NCBI GenBank assembly: GCA_947561395.2
Contig: OX387186.1
Span: 10,901,888 to 10,965,887 of the forward strand
Direction: 5' to 3'
DNA length: 64,000 bases
DNA from: Buxus sempervirens
Lineage: Eukaryota > Streptophyta > Magnoliopsida > Buxales > Buxaceae
A program made the position numbers and the translations under genes. Below the pieces are notes generated by a model that did no database searches, had not been told where the DNA came from, and saw only the letters and a program-made list of their open reading frames with translations. The first letter of the stretch is position 1. Every line of letters begins with the position of its first letter. Shown here in pieces: positions 1-12,365 of the stretch.

Positions 1-576
1 GTATAATATAAAGGAGAGGGTAACAAATCATGTATAAGTATTTTCCCATTTTTCTTATCCTTATTAGTCTAGAAATCATGTGAGTTGTTAGACAAGAAAG
101 GTCATGCACATTAAATGTACATTAGTACTCCTCGTTTCAGAATTACTATTTCAGGTGCTATGACTCTAAAAAGTCATTTCTGCTGGGAGAACCAGTATCA
201 CAGCCGGTTCATTAATGGGGATTTAGCAGATAATCCTATTCGGAAAGCAGATTCAATCCAATCCGTCAGGAATCAGGATGATATCCCGAATCCCGACAGA
301 CGTGGACATGATTATTTGAGTCACAGGTTGTTGTCCAGCTCAAGACTATTAAAATGTTAAAAGTTTTGTCATAGAACGGGGTGCAAAGTAGATACAGATA
401 AGAAGGATAAGGACAGACCAGCAGGTATTTTTGGTCCATGGCACGCCCGCCATTGCAATTGCAATTATTAGGTAATACTATACTACGTGCCGGGCCCAAC
501 AACATACAACAAACAACAATACAATGAAACAAGAAAGCGAACAAAAGAAGAGAACCACGGGTGGTAAGTTACTTAC

Positions 577-1547
577 CATGGCCTTGGTCTTTAAAGCAAA
601 GGCCCTGAGGTCTTCTGGTCTTTTAGACGCCCTCATCTCCCTCACGAGTTCACTGAATGAAGCTGGAGAACTATCCATTCCTCTCTCATCCACCCCTTCA
701 TCTCTTGCTTCCACCAACGCCCTTTCCAATTCTTCTCTGAGCTTCTGTTATCATCACATCACGGTAACAAACAAAAGCAACAAAGTTAGTTCCCAAAAGT
801 AGTCCGAATACGAAGAGACGAAAATTGTCACAAGTTTAAATCCGTGTTGACGTAAGCAAGCAAAGAAAGGCGTATCGCTCTCTTTCATCAACACTTTATA
901 GCACCGTTGATGTAATGAACAATCTTAATTCAGGTTGCTGTAAGTTCGATATATGGCAACTTGCCAAGCACTAAATCGTTTTTAATTCTTACTTTACAAT
1001 TTTAACGAATTCCAGATGTCAGATCAGCAGGCAAGAATCTGTCACAACACAACTTGCGTTCCTGTTCAGCAACTTGAGTGAATTTTATTGCATCTAAGCT
1101 GGAATTTCAAATTTTTACACGAAATACCCAAACTACCCTTATAGCACAACAACGCTATGATTAAATTAAGGGTGTTTTAGTCAACAAGAGTAAAAGAGCC
1201 ATTACCAGTGACGCTTCGCTCCCGCCGAAAAATCTCCATCTCATACAATCTGCACCACATCAGGAGTATTCTTTATCTTTTGATGTTTTGAAAGAAGAAA
1301 TCAAATTGAAGGAAAATTCATAAAAAGAAGAAATCAAATTAAAGGAAGATTCATAAATAGTAAGATTAAACGAACGAAAATGAAAATTACCAAATGGAGA
1401 AGCACAAATGGTGGTAGATTCGAGAGCAACTAGAGCAATTCTGACGAACACAAAGGGGAAAACAACACCGAGTAACATCACTGTAATTAAAATCGAACGG
1501 TAAGAGATCGTGACTCTCTTCGCTCGAGTCGATATGTAGAACTTCAT
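577..1547 (-). CDS. GAUT15: GAUT15-like galacturonosyltransferase, 5' part (3 exons, runs off window)
   Basis: This is a Golgi type II membrane glycosyltransferase of the GAUT family (GT8), which acts in pectin/homogalacturonan synthesis. Three 5' exons are visible on the minus strand. Exon 1 (1547-1391) encodes MKFYIS..., a basic N-terminus and a hydrophobic signal anchor at about residues 16-43. Exon 2 is a 44-nt microexon (1249-1206) encoding roughly DCMRWRFFGGSEASL. Exon 3 (744-577) encodes KLREELERALVEARDEG... to ...LRAFALKTKAM and is followed by a GTAAGT donor. Phases join cleanly (1, then 0, then 0). Exon order and the CM..R.F.GG and FA..TK.M motifs match GAUT15-type proteins as I know them. 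The GT8 catalytic exons lie beyond position 1. An in-frame upstream ATG at 1586 exists; I chose 1547 because the family begins at MKFYIS. Confidence 0.82.
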
Positions 1548-2170
1548 TTTTGATTCTTCCTTCGTCTTCACCTCTCCCGATTTCATCTGATCGGATCGAA
1601 TTCGAGCTCAGATTTCCGCTTTTTCTTCTTATAGAAGATTTTCATCTCAGCGTAGATCATTTAATAAGGAACGATCAAAACCTCAGTATTCAGTAATGCC
1701 TTCGCTTCTCTTCTCTTTCTCTCCCCAATCTCCTCTGACACAGGTCTTACCTACGAACTTTATCTATTCGATTCTCACACTGTGCGCATTAAATTCTCAA
1801 TTAAAACATCAAGAAAACGATCTGAAATCAGAAACTCGTGCGAAATCACAGCATTAATTCTCATCTACCTGCTTCTTTTTCTCAGATCACGAGTCCTGCG
1901 ACTTCAAGAAAGGACGCTTGTCCTGGCAATTAGGAATCAGACCAAGTTCTATAGTCGTCCGATTACAGAGAGTCCTTCTGCAAAGAAGAGAAATCTGAAA
2001 TCCGATCCAAGTGAAACCAAAATGAGATCCCGCTCTCTGTTTTACAACAAAAAGAGCTTCGTTTTCCCTCCACCTTTAACCCAAGAAAAAAAAAGAAAAA
2101 AAAGAAAAAAAAAACAAAGAAAGAAAGAAGGAAAGAAAAGCCGAAAGTAATGCCGCGTTCAAGGCAGCTC
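1548..2170 (-). promoter_or_regulatory. GAUT15-like 5'UTR/promoter side with long pyrimidine tract
   Basis: This is the stretch upstream of the GAUT start codon. On the minus strand it is pyrimidine-rich, including a CT/T tract corresponding to 2082-2148 on plus. Plant 5'UTRs and core promoters often look like this. No clear TATA box was chosen. The short open frames here are low-complexity and not credible genes. Confidence 0.4.
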
Positions 2171-3021
2171 AAGAGTGAAGGGAGATGCGATTACACACAT
2201 ATATGCGTTTGTGATTACAGATAATGCTCAAATTGCCCTCGGTAATGCGACTAATGTCTCCATTGAGTCCATTCACAAGCTAGTCCTAATCCTTTTGCAC
2301 AGTCCAAAACTGTCACCGACAGATCACGAAATCGACAGGCAAATAAATAATAGAATAATCACATGTGTGGGGACACGTGGCTTTCTTGCATGTTATGTGG
2401 AAGGAAAGGACTTTCGTGACCATTTAATGGGCCCTACGTCTTCAACTTAGATGAAATCAAAAATCTGACGGCAGCAGCTGTGGTGAAGGGACTTCTATTT
2501 GGTGGACCGCCAGCTTACGAAACGAAGGTGAGAAGTTAGTGTGTGCCAGTTGTTCGTTGAATAATACTTTCACGATTAATTAACGAAATTAAGAGGGTTT
2601 TTTAAAACAGTTGTTACGACGTGTCAACAGATGGAAGCGTTTTCCGGCTTTTTAATAAGTACTTAAAGACCGTTGCCAGTTGCAACGTCAAAGCGATTTA
2701 ACCCTTAATATATTAGATAAGATGTACGGACATCAGCAGTTGACATTACACGCTTATTTTCCGACTGGCCTTACGAAGGGGAAGCACGTAGGCCCTAACG
2801 GTTAAAGCTTTCATCTTGAAGGCCAGGTAGAGAGGTCCAGTAAAACCTAAAGGTGTCGACTGGGTCAACCCGGGATAATTTTGAAAAAAATGTTAAACGA
2901 CCATTTTCCCTGAAAGCTTTAGCTGATAAGTGAAGGCGCAATTATATGATATTTCAACACTCCCCTCCCGCTCTCATACCATGTTGAACAACTGTTGCAC
3001 TTAAAAACTTAAGCTGATAGG
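2171..3021. other. Intergenic, no gene seen
   Basis: I see no supported gene in this stretch between the GAUT 5' side and a MITE. The open frame at 2175-2450 has no recognisable motif and unconvincing composition. Confidence 0.5.
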
Positions 3022-3241
3022 CAGTGGCAGAACCAGGACTCCAAATTTGAGAGGGCAAAAAAAATTTTCAATTAACACTTCTCATGAAATATAGAAATTT
3101 CAATGAATTAGGAAAGGCAAACCAAAAATTTCAAAGGGGGCAAAACATAAATTTCAATTAAACATATCCAAAAAAAGATATTTTTAATTAAAAAATAAAA
3201 GTTTAGGGGGGGCAATTAGCTATAACGTGGTTCCGCCACCG
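3022..3241 (+). mobile_element. hAT-type MITE, copy 1
   Basis: This is a 220-bp non-coding element with terminal inverted repeats: CAGTGGCAGAACCAGG at the left end and CGGTGGCGGAACCACG read inward from the right. The flanking 8 bp are CTGATAGG (3014-3021) and CTCATAGG (3242-3249), a near-perfect target duplication. An 8-bp duplication with CA-G-GG-type ends fits hAT elements. A second copy lies inverted at 12133-12357 and shares the internal A/T-rich and G-run pattern. Confidence 0.75.
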
Positions 3242-3249
3242 CTCATAGG

Positions 3250-5894
3250 TGAAGGCGCAACTACGTATTTAGAAGGGCCATCTGATAGTTCAAAAAAAAA
3301 TTAATATTAAAATGACTAGTTGAAAACCCTGTTTTGCACAAAGTTGTGCTTCCTGTGGGTCTTGATTTGGTGAAGTAGTGGTGCTCATTGCTCAACTAGG
3401 GGTTGCTTCACATGGGCAAAAGCAGGTAAGCAGAGGGCAAAGAAACAAGGGAGATGACCCAAAAAATGGTACCATATAGTCCACGTATAGAGCATAAAGG
3501 GCCACATCACAAAGCAGCCAATTTCAGGTGGATGGCTTTTTCTTCACTCACACTCCATGTATTGACAAATGCTGCTCATGTGGCCTCCGTGACCATGATA
3601 ACAACCATTGAACAAGGCTTGTTGTCTCCTGTCTTCAACACTAGGCCAAAAACAAAAAGATTCTGGTTTTCAATTTTTGGAGCCTGTTAAGGATCTCAAA
3701 CATTCACCATAATTATACTTACCCAGGCTTACAAAAAGAGAACAGAAAAGAAAAACCAGGAGTGAGATGGAAAGTCAAATTAACCTGCAGTTTGCATTCA
3801 TATTGAACATCCCAATTCAGAAAAAGCACATAAAAGATATTTCAATTTAAGTACATATTTTTTCACTTATAAAGCATAAATAAATAGTGGTATTGCATGA
3901 GAATCCCTTTTGACAAAAGTATGAGAGGGATGCATCTCAAGTTGGATGTGACAGTCAGGCAACAAACGCGTTAAATGATTGAGATTCCATTAACCAACCC
4001 TATCTAGCTTTGACATACAGCAAAGCTTTGGTTTGCAGTCCATACCTGAAGCAACTTTTGCTAAAATTCTAGAGGCAGCAACAGATCAAGTGCCCAGTAA
4101 CTTCAGCTTCAGTCTTACTCCAATGGGAATGGGTGCATTTCTCTTTATCCTGGAACTGAGGTAGTTAGTATCTAAGTTAAAAATGCAATAAACTGAGGAA
4201 GGACTTTTAGTTCCCAACAGTCATGTCCATGCGAATTTCAGAAAATTTGGTGCACTTCAAGAGACAATTATGTGCAATTTGTGTTCAATCTGATCCTTGA
4301 GATAATTTGATTTCAACACCATGAGCTGCGGCTGCAGAAGTCACCAACAAAATAAGGTAGACTCTTCAATTTTTGCATGATTGACAGCCCTACAACAAAA
4401 CATTTTCCAGAGTACATTGTGACAGTCTCCATGTGATTTGATCATGTTCCCAGAAGCTCTACACCATTTCTGATGAGTTCCATACTACATTTTCTGACCC
4501 TGAAGCACATAAAACACACTGCTTTCCAAGCTCTACTGCAACTAGATACAGAGCTTAGGATAAGAAATCCACAAGAAAAAGTTCAAGAGATGCCCTGAGA
4601 TCCTTCTCTCTTACAGCTTCTCCATTAAACAACATCAACTTTCTCATCTGAAGATTATGAAGTCAACACCAAGATATTAAAATCCTTCTAACCCTCCTAC
4701 TGCAGCTTCACTCATATGATCCAGCTCCCATGAAGATATCAATCTCATGGGGCATATCACATCATTGTGCTCATGAACAAGTTTATGCCTTGGAGCTTAA
4801 ATTGTCTATTGACTCTATTCTTTTGCTTTTGAAGGAAACTCCTTCCATTCATGTCTTTGATATGGGAACTTAAGAAGTGAAAGCATTATGGTGGAAAGAT
4901 AGAAACATTCTGATAGATCTTCTTCACTCAGGATTGAGAGCCTTCAGAACAGAGTATTTATTCTACATGCGAGTCGGCCAGGATAGCGCCTAATTGCCTA
5001 CATTAATAGGCAACAGGCAGGTGTAACTCAAAGGCTTGCCTAGGCATTTAACAACCATGGGTTGAACAGTTCAAGAAAGTCACATTCAGTTCAGTACTAT
5101 GCTGAAGAGTCACATAAGCTAAAGGATCTTCTATATCTTGTGAACAAAATGTTGCTGCACAAGGTCGTTGATGACACAGAGCAACCAGGTAATCATATAT
5201 ATGATATAAGATGTGCAGAATAATGGCAAGCAAATTTCTTCTTTTGATATACAGGAGCCGCCAGATATATGTGAAAATTAAGATTTATGCCTCAGTGAAG
5301 GCCATCAACCTTCACAAGGTCTTCCCCAATTAGTTTTTATAAACTTCACCTGTCTTAACTGGCTATCTATGCCACTAGTTTTGCAGTGTTAATTTACATG
5401 GATAAGTTTTGACAATGCAATTGATCTCACAAAGTCATTTCAGGAGAAGGAACTGAACAAATTCAAATAATTTATGTAGGAGTTGATAGCATAAGAAGGA
5501 TCATATGAAAAACAAGGATTTAGGATAGAACAAAATTGGGTAAGAAGGATTAGTTACAAGGTAGCTAATAATGAATCCTTTTCATAGGAAGAGTGTAATA
5601 AATTAGAATCCAGAAGATTAGATATCTGCAAAATTGCAGAAATCAAAATAAGTAAAGAATTCATTTAACAGTTTCTTCCGAAAAAAAAGAAAAAAAAAAC
5701 AATAAGCCAACCAAAACTAATAATGAAAATTAATGCAGAAGAAACCACCAAGTGAAGTTATACTAACTGATGTACCAAAATATAAAAAATGACAAAGTGA
5801 ATCTATCCATTACAATGACTGAATTCGATATCAATATGAAGTTAATGGAAACCTATTCCCCTAATACAGAGGTCAGTCTTGAAGTCTTAAATCA
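3250..5894. repeat. 3' flank of the RHM pseudogene; homologous to 13.2-15.7 kb
   Basis: No gene is supported here. From about 3860 on, blocks match the region downstream of the intact RHM copy, for example 4040-4100 against 13425-13485 and 4470-4790 against 13890-14230. Reading frames are not conserved between the copies, so this looks like duplicated 3' non-coding sequence. Splice-like sites (a GTATGG on minus near 4048) hint at unannotated non-coding or UTR exons, but I cannot establish a transcript. Confidence 0.55.
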
Positions 5895-8211
5895 TCAAAT
5901 TTGAAGCTCCACTAGAAAAGTTCTTCTTGCTGGGTTCAAAACGTAGTTAATCAGTGATTCCTTAATTGGTAGCAAATCAGGGAATTCATTCTTCAACTTG
6001 GATGCACCCATCTCATTATTTCTTCGAGGAGCAGCTATTACCTTGGCCTGCTCTTCCAGTGTGAAGTTTACCCACTTAAAGTTCGGGTCAATATAATTCT
6101 TGTACATCTCTAGAATCTCATTATGGCTCACAACACCAGGGTTTGTAAAGTTCCATATACCTCTCAAGTTCCGCTTTGCCATCTCAACTGAAATGGGTAG
6201 AAGCTCATCTAAAACAGTCACACTGTTTGGAATGTTAACCACCTTTTTGTAACGAGCAATCTTCGTAATAAAGTTGTGTGAGTTTCTGAGATCAGATGAT
6301 ATTGGCATTCTGACTCTGAGGGTGCAAAGATTGTCATATTCTCTCAACAGCTCCTCAACCTGTTCATAAATTTATAAATATTTATGAGTAGGTATTTGCA
6401 TCTATACATTTCCAAAATGAAATTACAAATTCAATAATAAACTTACCATGGCCTTGGTCTTTGAATAGAAAGAACCAATAAAATTGGGTTTGTCTTCCTC
6501 CTTGAATCCAAATGCCTGATCCTTCTGGATGTGCCGCATCATATTCAAAAATACACCCAGTAATAAAATTCATCATGAGGAGGCCATGCTCTCTGCAAAC
6601 ATCTGCTAAGTTCAGTGTACCTGCAACATTGGTGCGTATGGTCTCTGTTTATGAAACTCACAACAATCAACATTGGGTCTGCCAGTCACACCAGCAGCAT
6701 TAAAAACATGGGTAGGCTTAACATTCTGAATGTCTGCTAAGAGCTGTGACCTATCTTCCTGACAGCCTCTTCCATACTCAAAGGGTACCTCCTGTTTCTC
6801 ACATATATTTCCAAGAAGACCTCCAATCTAACCTGTTCTGCCTTAAATTAAGAACTTCAAGGATGTCTTCTGAGCAAAGGCATTGCTTTTTGAAACTGGA
6901 ACCACCATTCTGCTCTGACTAGAATTACTTGAGACATGAGCGGATGCAGAAATGTCATCTTCAGGCCCATCAGTATATCCTTCAATCCCGGGCATCATCA
7001 GCATTCTCGGATGAGGAAGCAATGCTCCAGAGACGTCACCCCACCAATCAGGATTGTTTATGTACCACTCCATTTTCTTCATTAGCCCCTCTTCCCGCGT
7101 AGTCCGTTCTGACCAACCCAAGTTCTTCAGCTTCTGATGCAGAAATGTCATCTTCAGGCCCATCAGTATATCTTTCAATCCCAGGCATCATCAGCATTCT
7201 TGGATGAGGAAGCAATGCTAAAGAGACATCACCCCACCAATCAGGATTGTTTATGTACCACTCCATTGTCTTCATTAGCCCCTCTTCCCACGTAGTCTGT
7301 TCTGACCAACCCAAGTTCTTCAGCTTCTGATCATCCAAGAAGTACCTTTGGTCATTAAAGGGTCTGTTCTCCACAAACTTTATAACTGAGTCTGGATCTA
7401 ATGAGAAAAGCTTGCATATATCCTTGGCAACATCTAAAACACTCCTTTCCTTCTTTGTCCCAATATTGTAAACATGGCCTACTTCTCCCCTGTGGAGAAT
7501 GACTTCAAAAGCCTCAGCCACATCCTCACAGTAGAGGTAACTCCTCACATTAGATCCATCTCCATGAATGGGAAGAGGTTTTCCTCTCATAGCCAAAAGG
7601 ATGAATTTTGGAATCAACTTCTCGGGAAACTGATTAGGCCCATAAACATTGTTCCCTCTGGTAGTTATGACGGGCAACCCGTATGACCTCCCATACGCCA
7701 TAACAAGCATTTCTGCCCCAGCTTTTGTTGCAGAGTATGGGTTTGTCGGTAGGAGCTGAGAAGCCTCATGATTTCCCACAACAGCATCCTCATCTGTCTC
7801 CCCATAGACCTCATCTGTGCTTACATGGATGAACCTTCTGATCTGGCCAGTGACTTTGCAGGCTTCTAGAAGGACATGGGTTCCATAGATATTGTTCTTG
7901 GTGAACTCAAAGCTGTTACCAAAGGAGTTGTCAACGTGGGTCTGGGCCGCAAAGTGCATTATCGTGTCAATGGACTCGGTGATAAGGAGGTAGTTCACAA
8001 GGTCCACACTGCCAATGTCACCCTTGACAAATTCGAAGTTGGGGGACGATCGAGAGGGAAGAAGGTTCTTTAGATTTGAACAGTAATCGAGCTTGTCAAG
8101 AACAACAATCTTATATTCCGGGTAGTTGCGGATAAGTCGGTTTGCTACATGGGATGCAATGAAGCCAGCAGCCCCGGTGATTAGAATGTTCTTGGGCGTA
8201 TATGAAGCCAT
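5895..8211 (-). pseudogene. RHM (UDP-rhamnose synthase) pseudogene, left tandem copy
   Basis: This is a decayed copy of RHM, normally a bifunctional enzyme (UDP-glucose 4,6-dehydratase plus 3,5-epimerase/4-keto-reductase) that makes UDP-L-rhamnose. Exon 1 runs from ATG at 8211 to 6447 and exon 2 from 6359 to 5895; both splice sites are kept. The first ~330 codons are open, with GAAGFIASH and STDEVYGETDED. Lesions follow. A 193-bp direct tandem duplication (about 6943-7135 and 7136-7328) shifts the frame. Two in-frame stops sit next to the reductase-domain LKFLI motif (about 6830-6850). One base is missing in the T run near 6650, and one is gained near 6508. The intact copy lies 9.6 kb to the right. 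A functional product is very unlikely, although a dehydratase-only N-terminal fragment could in principle be made. Confidence 0.9.
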
Positions 8212-8224
8212 GTCCAATCAGCTT

Positions 8225-8893
8225 CTGTATTAACAACACATCCAAATTTATAGCAACATTACAGAAACAAGGAGAGCCAAAAAAAAAACTCCCCGAATAA
8301 AATCTCCACGAGGAGGAAGATTACTACTGTAGAAAATCAAATCATTCAAGACACGTATGTTTCACAAATCGAACTGAAAGGATAGCGTGCTAACCAAAAT
8401 CAAATCGACATCAGAAGACAGGGAACAATTGTAACATTCACCCGATCAACATCAAATTTGCAACTGAAACACTAGATCCAATAAGAATACGACAAAATTA
8501 AACTAAAACTTCAGAGGAAATTTACAAACCTAAGATAGTATTTACAGATCGAATGAAGTAAACGGATCAAATTTTCCAAAATCAAATTTCCCAAACGACG
8601 AGCGTAATGCATATAAAAATGAACAAAACTGTAGCCGAAATGTGCAAACCAATTAGGTTTTTCCTTCTTCTTTTTTTTGCTAAAGTGAATTACAATACAC
8701 TCGTAACACTCTTAACAGTTCCAATCCAAGAATGTTTCTCTCACAACTTGCATCACCAGATGTAACGCTCCAAACCGAGAACCTCAAGCATCAATCCAAC
8801 CACAATCGGAGAAAAAAATGACTACATTCTGTTTCTTCAAAAACTTTGCGAACACGATTGTATCACTTCAAAAAACAGAGAGAGATTACGTAC
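8225..8893 (-). other. 5'UTR intron of the left RHM copy
   Basis: The minus strand reads CGATCCT|GTACGTAAT at the donor (8893) and TTAATACAG|AAG at the acceptor (8225). The intron is 669 nt and ends 13 nt before the ATG. The right copy has an intron at the same place, so it predates the duplication. Confidence 0.65.
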
Positions 8894-8965
8894 AGGATCG
8901 CTTCGGCTGGAGACGTAATCGGAGATCTAGATCGAAGAAGATAAGAGTACGTAACCTTGAGTCAA

Positions 8966-10150
8966 ATCCAAAGAACAAAATAGAAATTTACGAGAAGAGA
9001 ACCTCTGAAAGCGCCTCCTTGTAAGGACCTACATTCCGTTAAAATGGGAACAAGGTAGACAGAATGTTTCCCGCTCCTTCACTTTCATGCCTTTTTTGCC
9101 ACATACAGATGAACCGTCACGCCTACCTAAACAGCCCATTATTTAGGGCTATTTGTTAGGAATTCTAGAATCCGGATTTTGCTCGAATCCAATCTTAAAA
9201 TCTATCTATATCTATACTATATATAATGCGAAAAATCCCTTCGAAGAATAACTAAATTATTGATAAGATTGATTTCATGTATTTATCATTGCTATAAAGT
9301 ATATTTATCTATTGTTATAGAACATAAAATTTCAAAAGTACTTATACTTAATTAAAAGAATTTTAATCAAATAACATAAACCTAAATTATTAATAAGAAT
9401 TATTATGTGTATTTATCCTTATATTTTAAAATTACATATACTCATATAAATTCCTTTTTTTTTTCATTTTCTTTTTTAATATTATCAATTATAGTTAGAG
9501 TCTACATGCCCAAGAAAATTCCTTTTGATAAAATTCATATTTATGATTATTAATTCATGACATTAATAAAATTCCTTTTTTTTTGTTTGATTATTGTATG
9601 ATTTTATTAGTAAAAAGACACTTAATGTAGCTATCATTAAAGCGTTAATAACATTTGAAATTATAGAAAAAGAAACTGTGGTATGATTATTTTCGGGGCA
9701 AAATTCTTCTAGATTTTGCATTAAATATACTAAATAATAGATATGCATAGAAAATTTTGAAATAAAAAATATTTATCTAGTAAGTTAATTTTAATTGTAA
9801 AACATTAATGATATTTAGTATTGTCTTACATTATATATATTGAAGTTATACTCAGAAAAATTTTGTCAAGGAAATATTTCTTTATACTAAGAAAAAATTA
9901 TATTCAGTCTAATTAAGAAATTGTCCTTAAAAGACAAATATTTATTATATAAATATAAGAGAAAAGGTAGAATGTACTTTATATAAACAAAAATAATTGT
10001 TGATTTAAGATATAAAAATTTTAAAATATAAACCTTGATTCAAGGCTACCATGCAACCCATGTCTTACCAAACACGAACTGATTCAGTTTATTAGTTTTG
10101 GAACCAAAACAAAACCGAAAATAATAAACGCAACCCAAAGAAGCCATTGA
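8966..10150. other. AT-rich spacer after the left RHM copy
   Basis: The remaining 5'UTR of the left RHM copy fades out by about 9045. Beyond it lies strongly AT-rich sequence with no supported gene. A Helitron-like 5' start (TCTATACTATATATAATG, about 9211) occurs, but I found no matching 3' hairpin and CTRR end, so no element is called. Confidence 0.4.
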
Positions 10151-12132
10151 AACTGTTTACCTATTACGCATATATGTACCCCGCTTATTCTGAATGAGAA
10201 AGCAATTCAAAGTCATTACAAATTCAAAAAGCAATTCAAAGTCATTACAAAACATCTCATCATGAGATGATTTACTGAGTACAAAACCTTTCTCAATAGA
10301 TTCAGAACACTCTATTACAGCCCACCAAGGTGGCGCTTGTGTACGCAAAGTTATGTGTGGCATACATTTGGTTGCTAAGGTGGCAACTCAACCCTAGGAA
10401 CATTCTAGGTTCTTATTGTATATTCTAACCATACTTTTATGCAAAGTAGTGTAGAGAATTATTGAACATGGGAAGCCTCTCAAGGAATCTGTGTATATGT
10501 AAATATCTTGATATTTGTTACAAATGTTTTAGGAGCTTAATTTCATCTCCACCACTAGATCAGAACAGTCTTGACCATCCATTAAGGATGTGGATGGCTA
10601 TATATAAGGAGGTGAATAGCTCATTTGTATCATCGAATTTGAAGTGAAACATCAAGTTCTTGTGCTCTCTCCCTTTCCCTAGAATACTTATTTCGTTATT
10701 GAGTATTAGAAAAGCTAAGCGCGTGACGGCTCACCTTGAAATCAGATCACTGTCAAAGGTGTAGTTTATAGCTTGCTTGACAATTGATTAGGTCGACTCC
10801 ACCACCACCAACAACAACAACTCCACCTCATTCGAGCAAGCATCGTCCGAGCAAGTGAAAGGGTACATCCCCAAGGGGAGCGTACCCTTGGAAGTGTGTT
10901 AGCTATTATGTTCAACTCCCTCAAAATTCTCTTACACTTCATTGTTAAGCTTCATTAGTAAAAGGACTTACTAATCTCAATTCATGTTAGAATGCTTGAC
11001 ACAAATTTTATGTTAGAATCTCATTTTAAAATCAGAGCCAAAATCAAAATCCATGTTTAAAGTGATTTGGTGACTAAAATATATAAAATCATCAGCCAAG
11101 TCTCACCAACCAGAATTTAATTGAATTAAACCAAAACAAAAGCAACTGAATCTTTGAAAGCCAAAAGCCAAGTCAATCTTGTTTTGCTAATCCTAAACAA
11201 ACAACATTTGTTTGGTGGTTCACAGACAATCCAGCCCGTAAGGAGTTCACCGACCTAAAATTTTGGAATACTATATAGGGGAAATTTAGGTCATTTTCAT
11301 AGTTTGTAATGTTTTATTGTTGAGAGAAAGGTTTAGGTTTTCGGAGAGAGCAATTGCTGCGCTTAGAAGAACCTGTTGTATTCATCTTGTTCTTTAATGG
11401 AGTAACTTCATCTTGTATGCCCATGCACGTAGGCATTTAAGGCCAAACTAAATCAGTATGTGTCTTTCTCATCTTGTTTTCGCTTTTAAGTTTTTTTTAC
11501 TGTTCTGTTATGGGCATTTTCACCCAACTGTTTAACCATTTCTTGTGACTGTTGGGTCCAAAGCTCCAAAGACATTTTCGTCTTGGAAGACAACCACTGA
11601 GAGTTTTTTCCTTCTTTGTAGATGGTGGTTAAGCACAGAATCAGTCTCTCTCTCTCTTTTTCCTTTTTTATTCTCTCCTTGTATACTGGTTGATTAAACC
11701 AATTTGGTTTGAACTCTTGAGTTCATGTTTAGGCTAACGGGTATTAGGTTTTAAGTTTAATTCAATTCGGTTTTCAATTCACATGCATGAATGAACCAAA
11801 ATAAGAAAAATCCAACCCAAACAGATTTTTTATTTTTTCATTTTTCATTTTTGTTCAATTTGTCTTCACTTCTAACCAAAGCTATTAATTACCTTAAGTT
11901 GTGTGAATTTGCCAATATTACCCATAAAGTATAAAATTACCCAAGCAGGGTGGCTCATTAATTCGAGCTGAGCCGATTTTTTCTGGTTCATTTATATGGT
12001 TTTCTGTTTAAACCAACCAAATCAATTGATACGCAAAATTGAAAGAGATTTTGAGCTGACATCTATTTTTCTCACACTGTCTTCATAATATCTTCGTAAA
12101 AGTTTAAAATACTTTAATATCCCTTTAATAAC
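10151..12132 (+). other. Decayed LTR-retrotransposon-like spacer, unresolved
   Basis: There is no credible gene. Two stretches look like relic LTRs: one around 10350-10910 with a TATATAAGG at about 10598, and one around 11270-11640 with TAGGTTTTCGGAGAGAG-type sequence. I could not find paired TG/CA ends with target duplications. A 23-bp block (AAGCAATTCAAAGTCATTAC plus AAA) occurs twice at about 10200-10252. Sequence rich in GGTTT/AACC motifs at 11690-12060 resembles other stretches near 40550 and 54200. Confidence 0.3.
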
Positions 12133-12357
12133 CAATGGCGTAACCACGTTCAGGTTAGGGGGGGCCCCACCTAACTTTTAATTTTTAATAAAAAATCTAT
12201 ATGTTTTATATATTTTTTAATTAAAATTTAAGTTTTGCCCCCCCTAAAATTTCTGTTTTGCCCACCCCCAACTCATTAAAATTTCTATATTTCATGAGAA
12301 GTGTTAATTAAAAAATTTTTTTACCCCCCCAAAGTTGGAGTCCTGGTTCCGCCACTG
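12133..12357 (-). mobile_element. hAT-type MITE, copy 2
   Basis: This 225-bp element is flanked by a perfect 8-bp target duplication TTAATAAC (12125-12132 and 12358-12365). Terminal inverted repeats read CAATGGCGTAACCACG and, inward from the right, CAGTGGCGGAACCAGG. It is related to the copy at 3022-3241 in the opposite orientation and has no coding capacity. Confidence 0.82.
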
Positions 12358-12365
12358 TTAATAAC

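Noticed and set aside
9205-9240. Helitron-like 5' end in the AT-rich spacer
   Set aside because: No hairpin plus CTRR terminus could be matched downstream.
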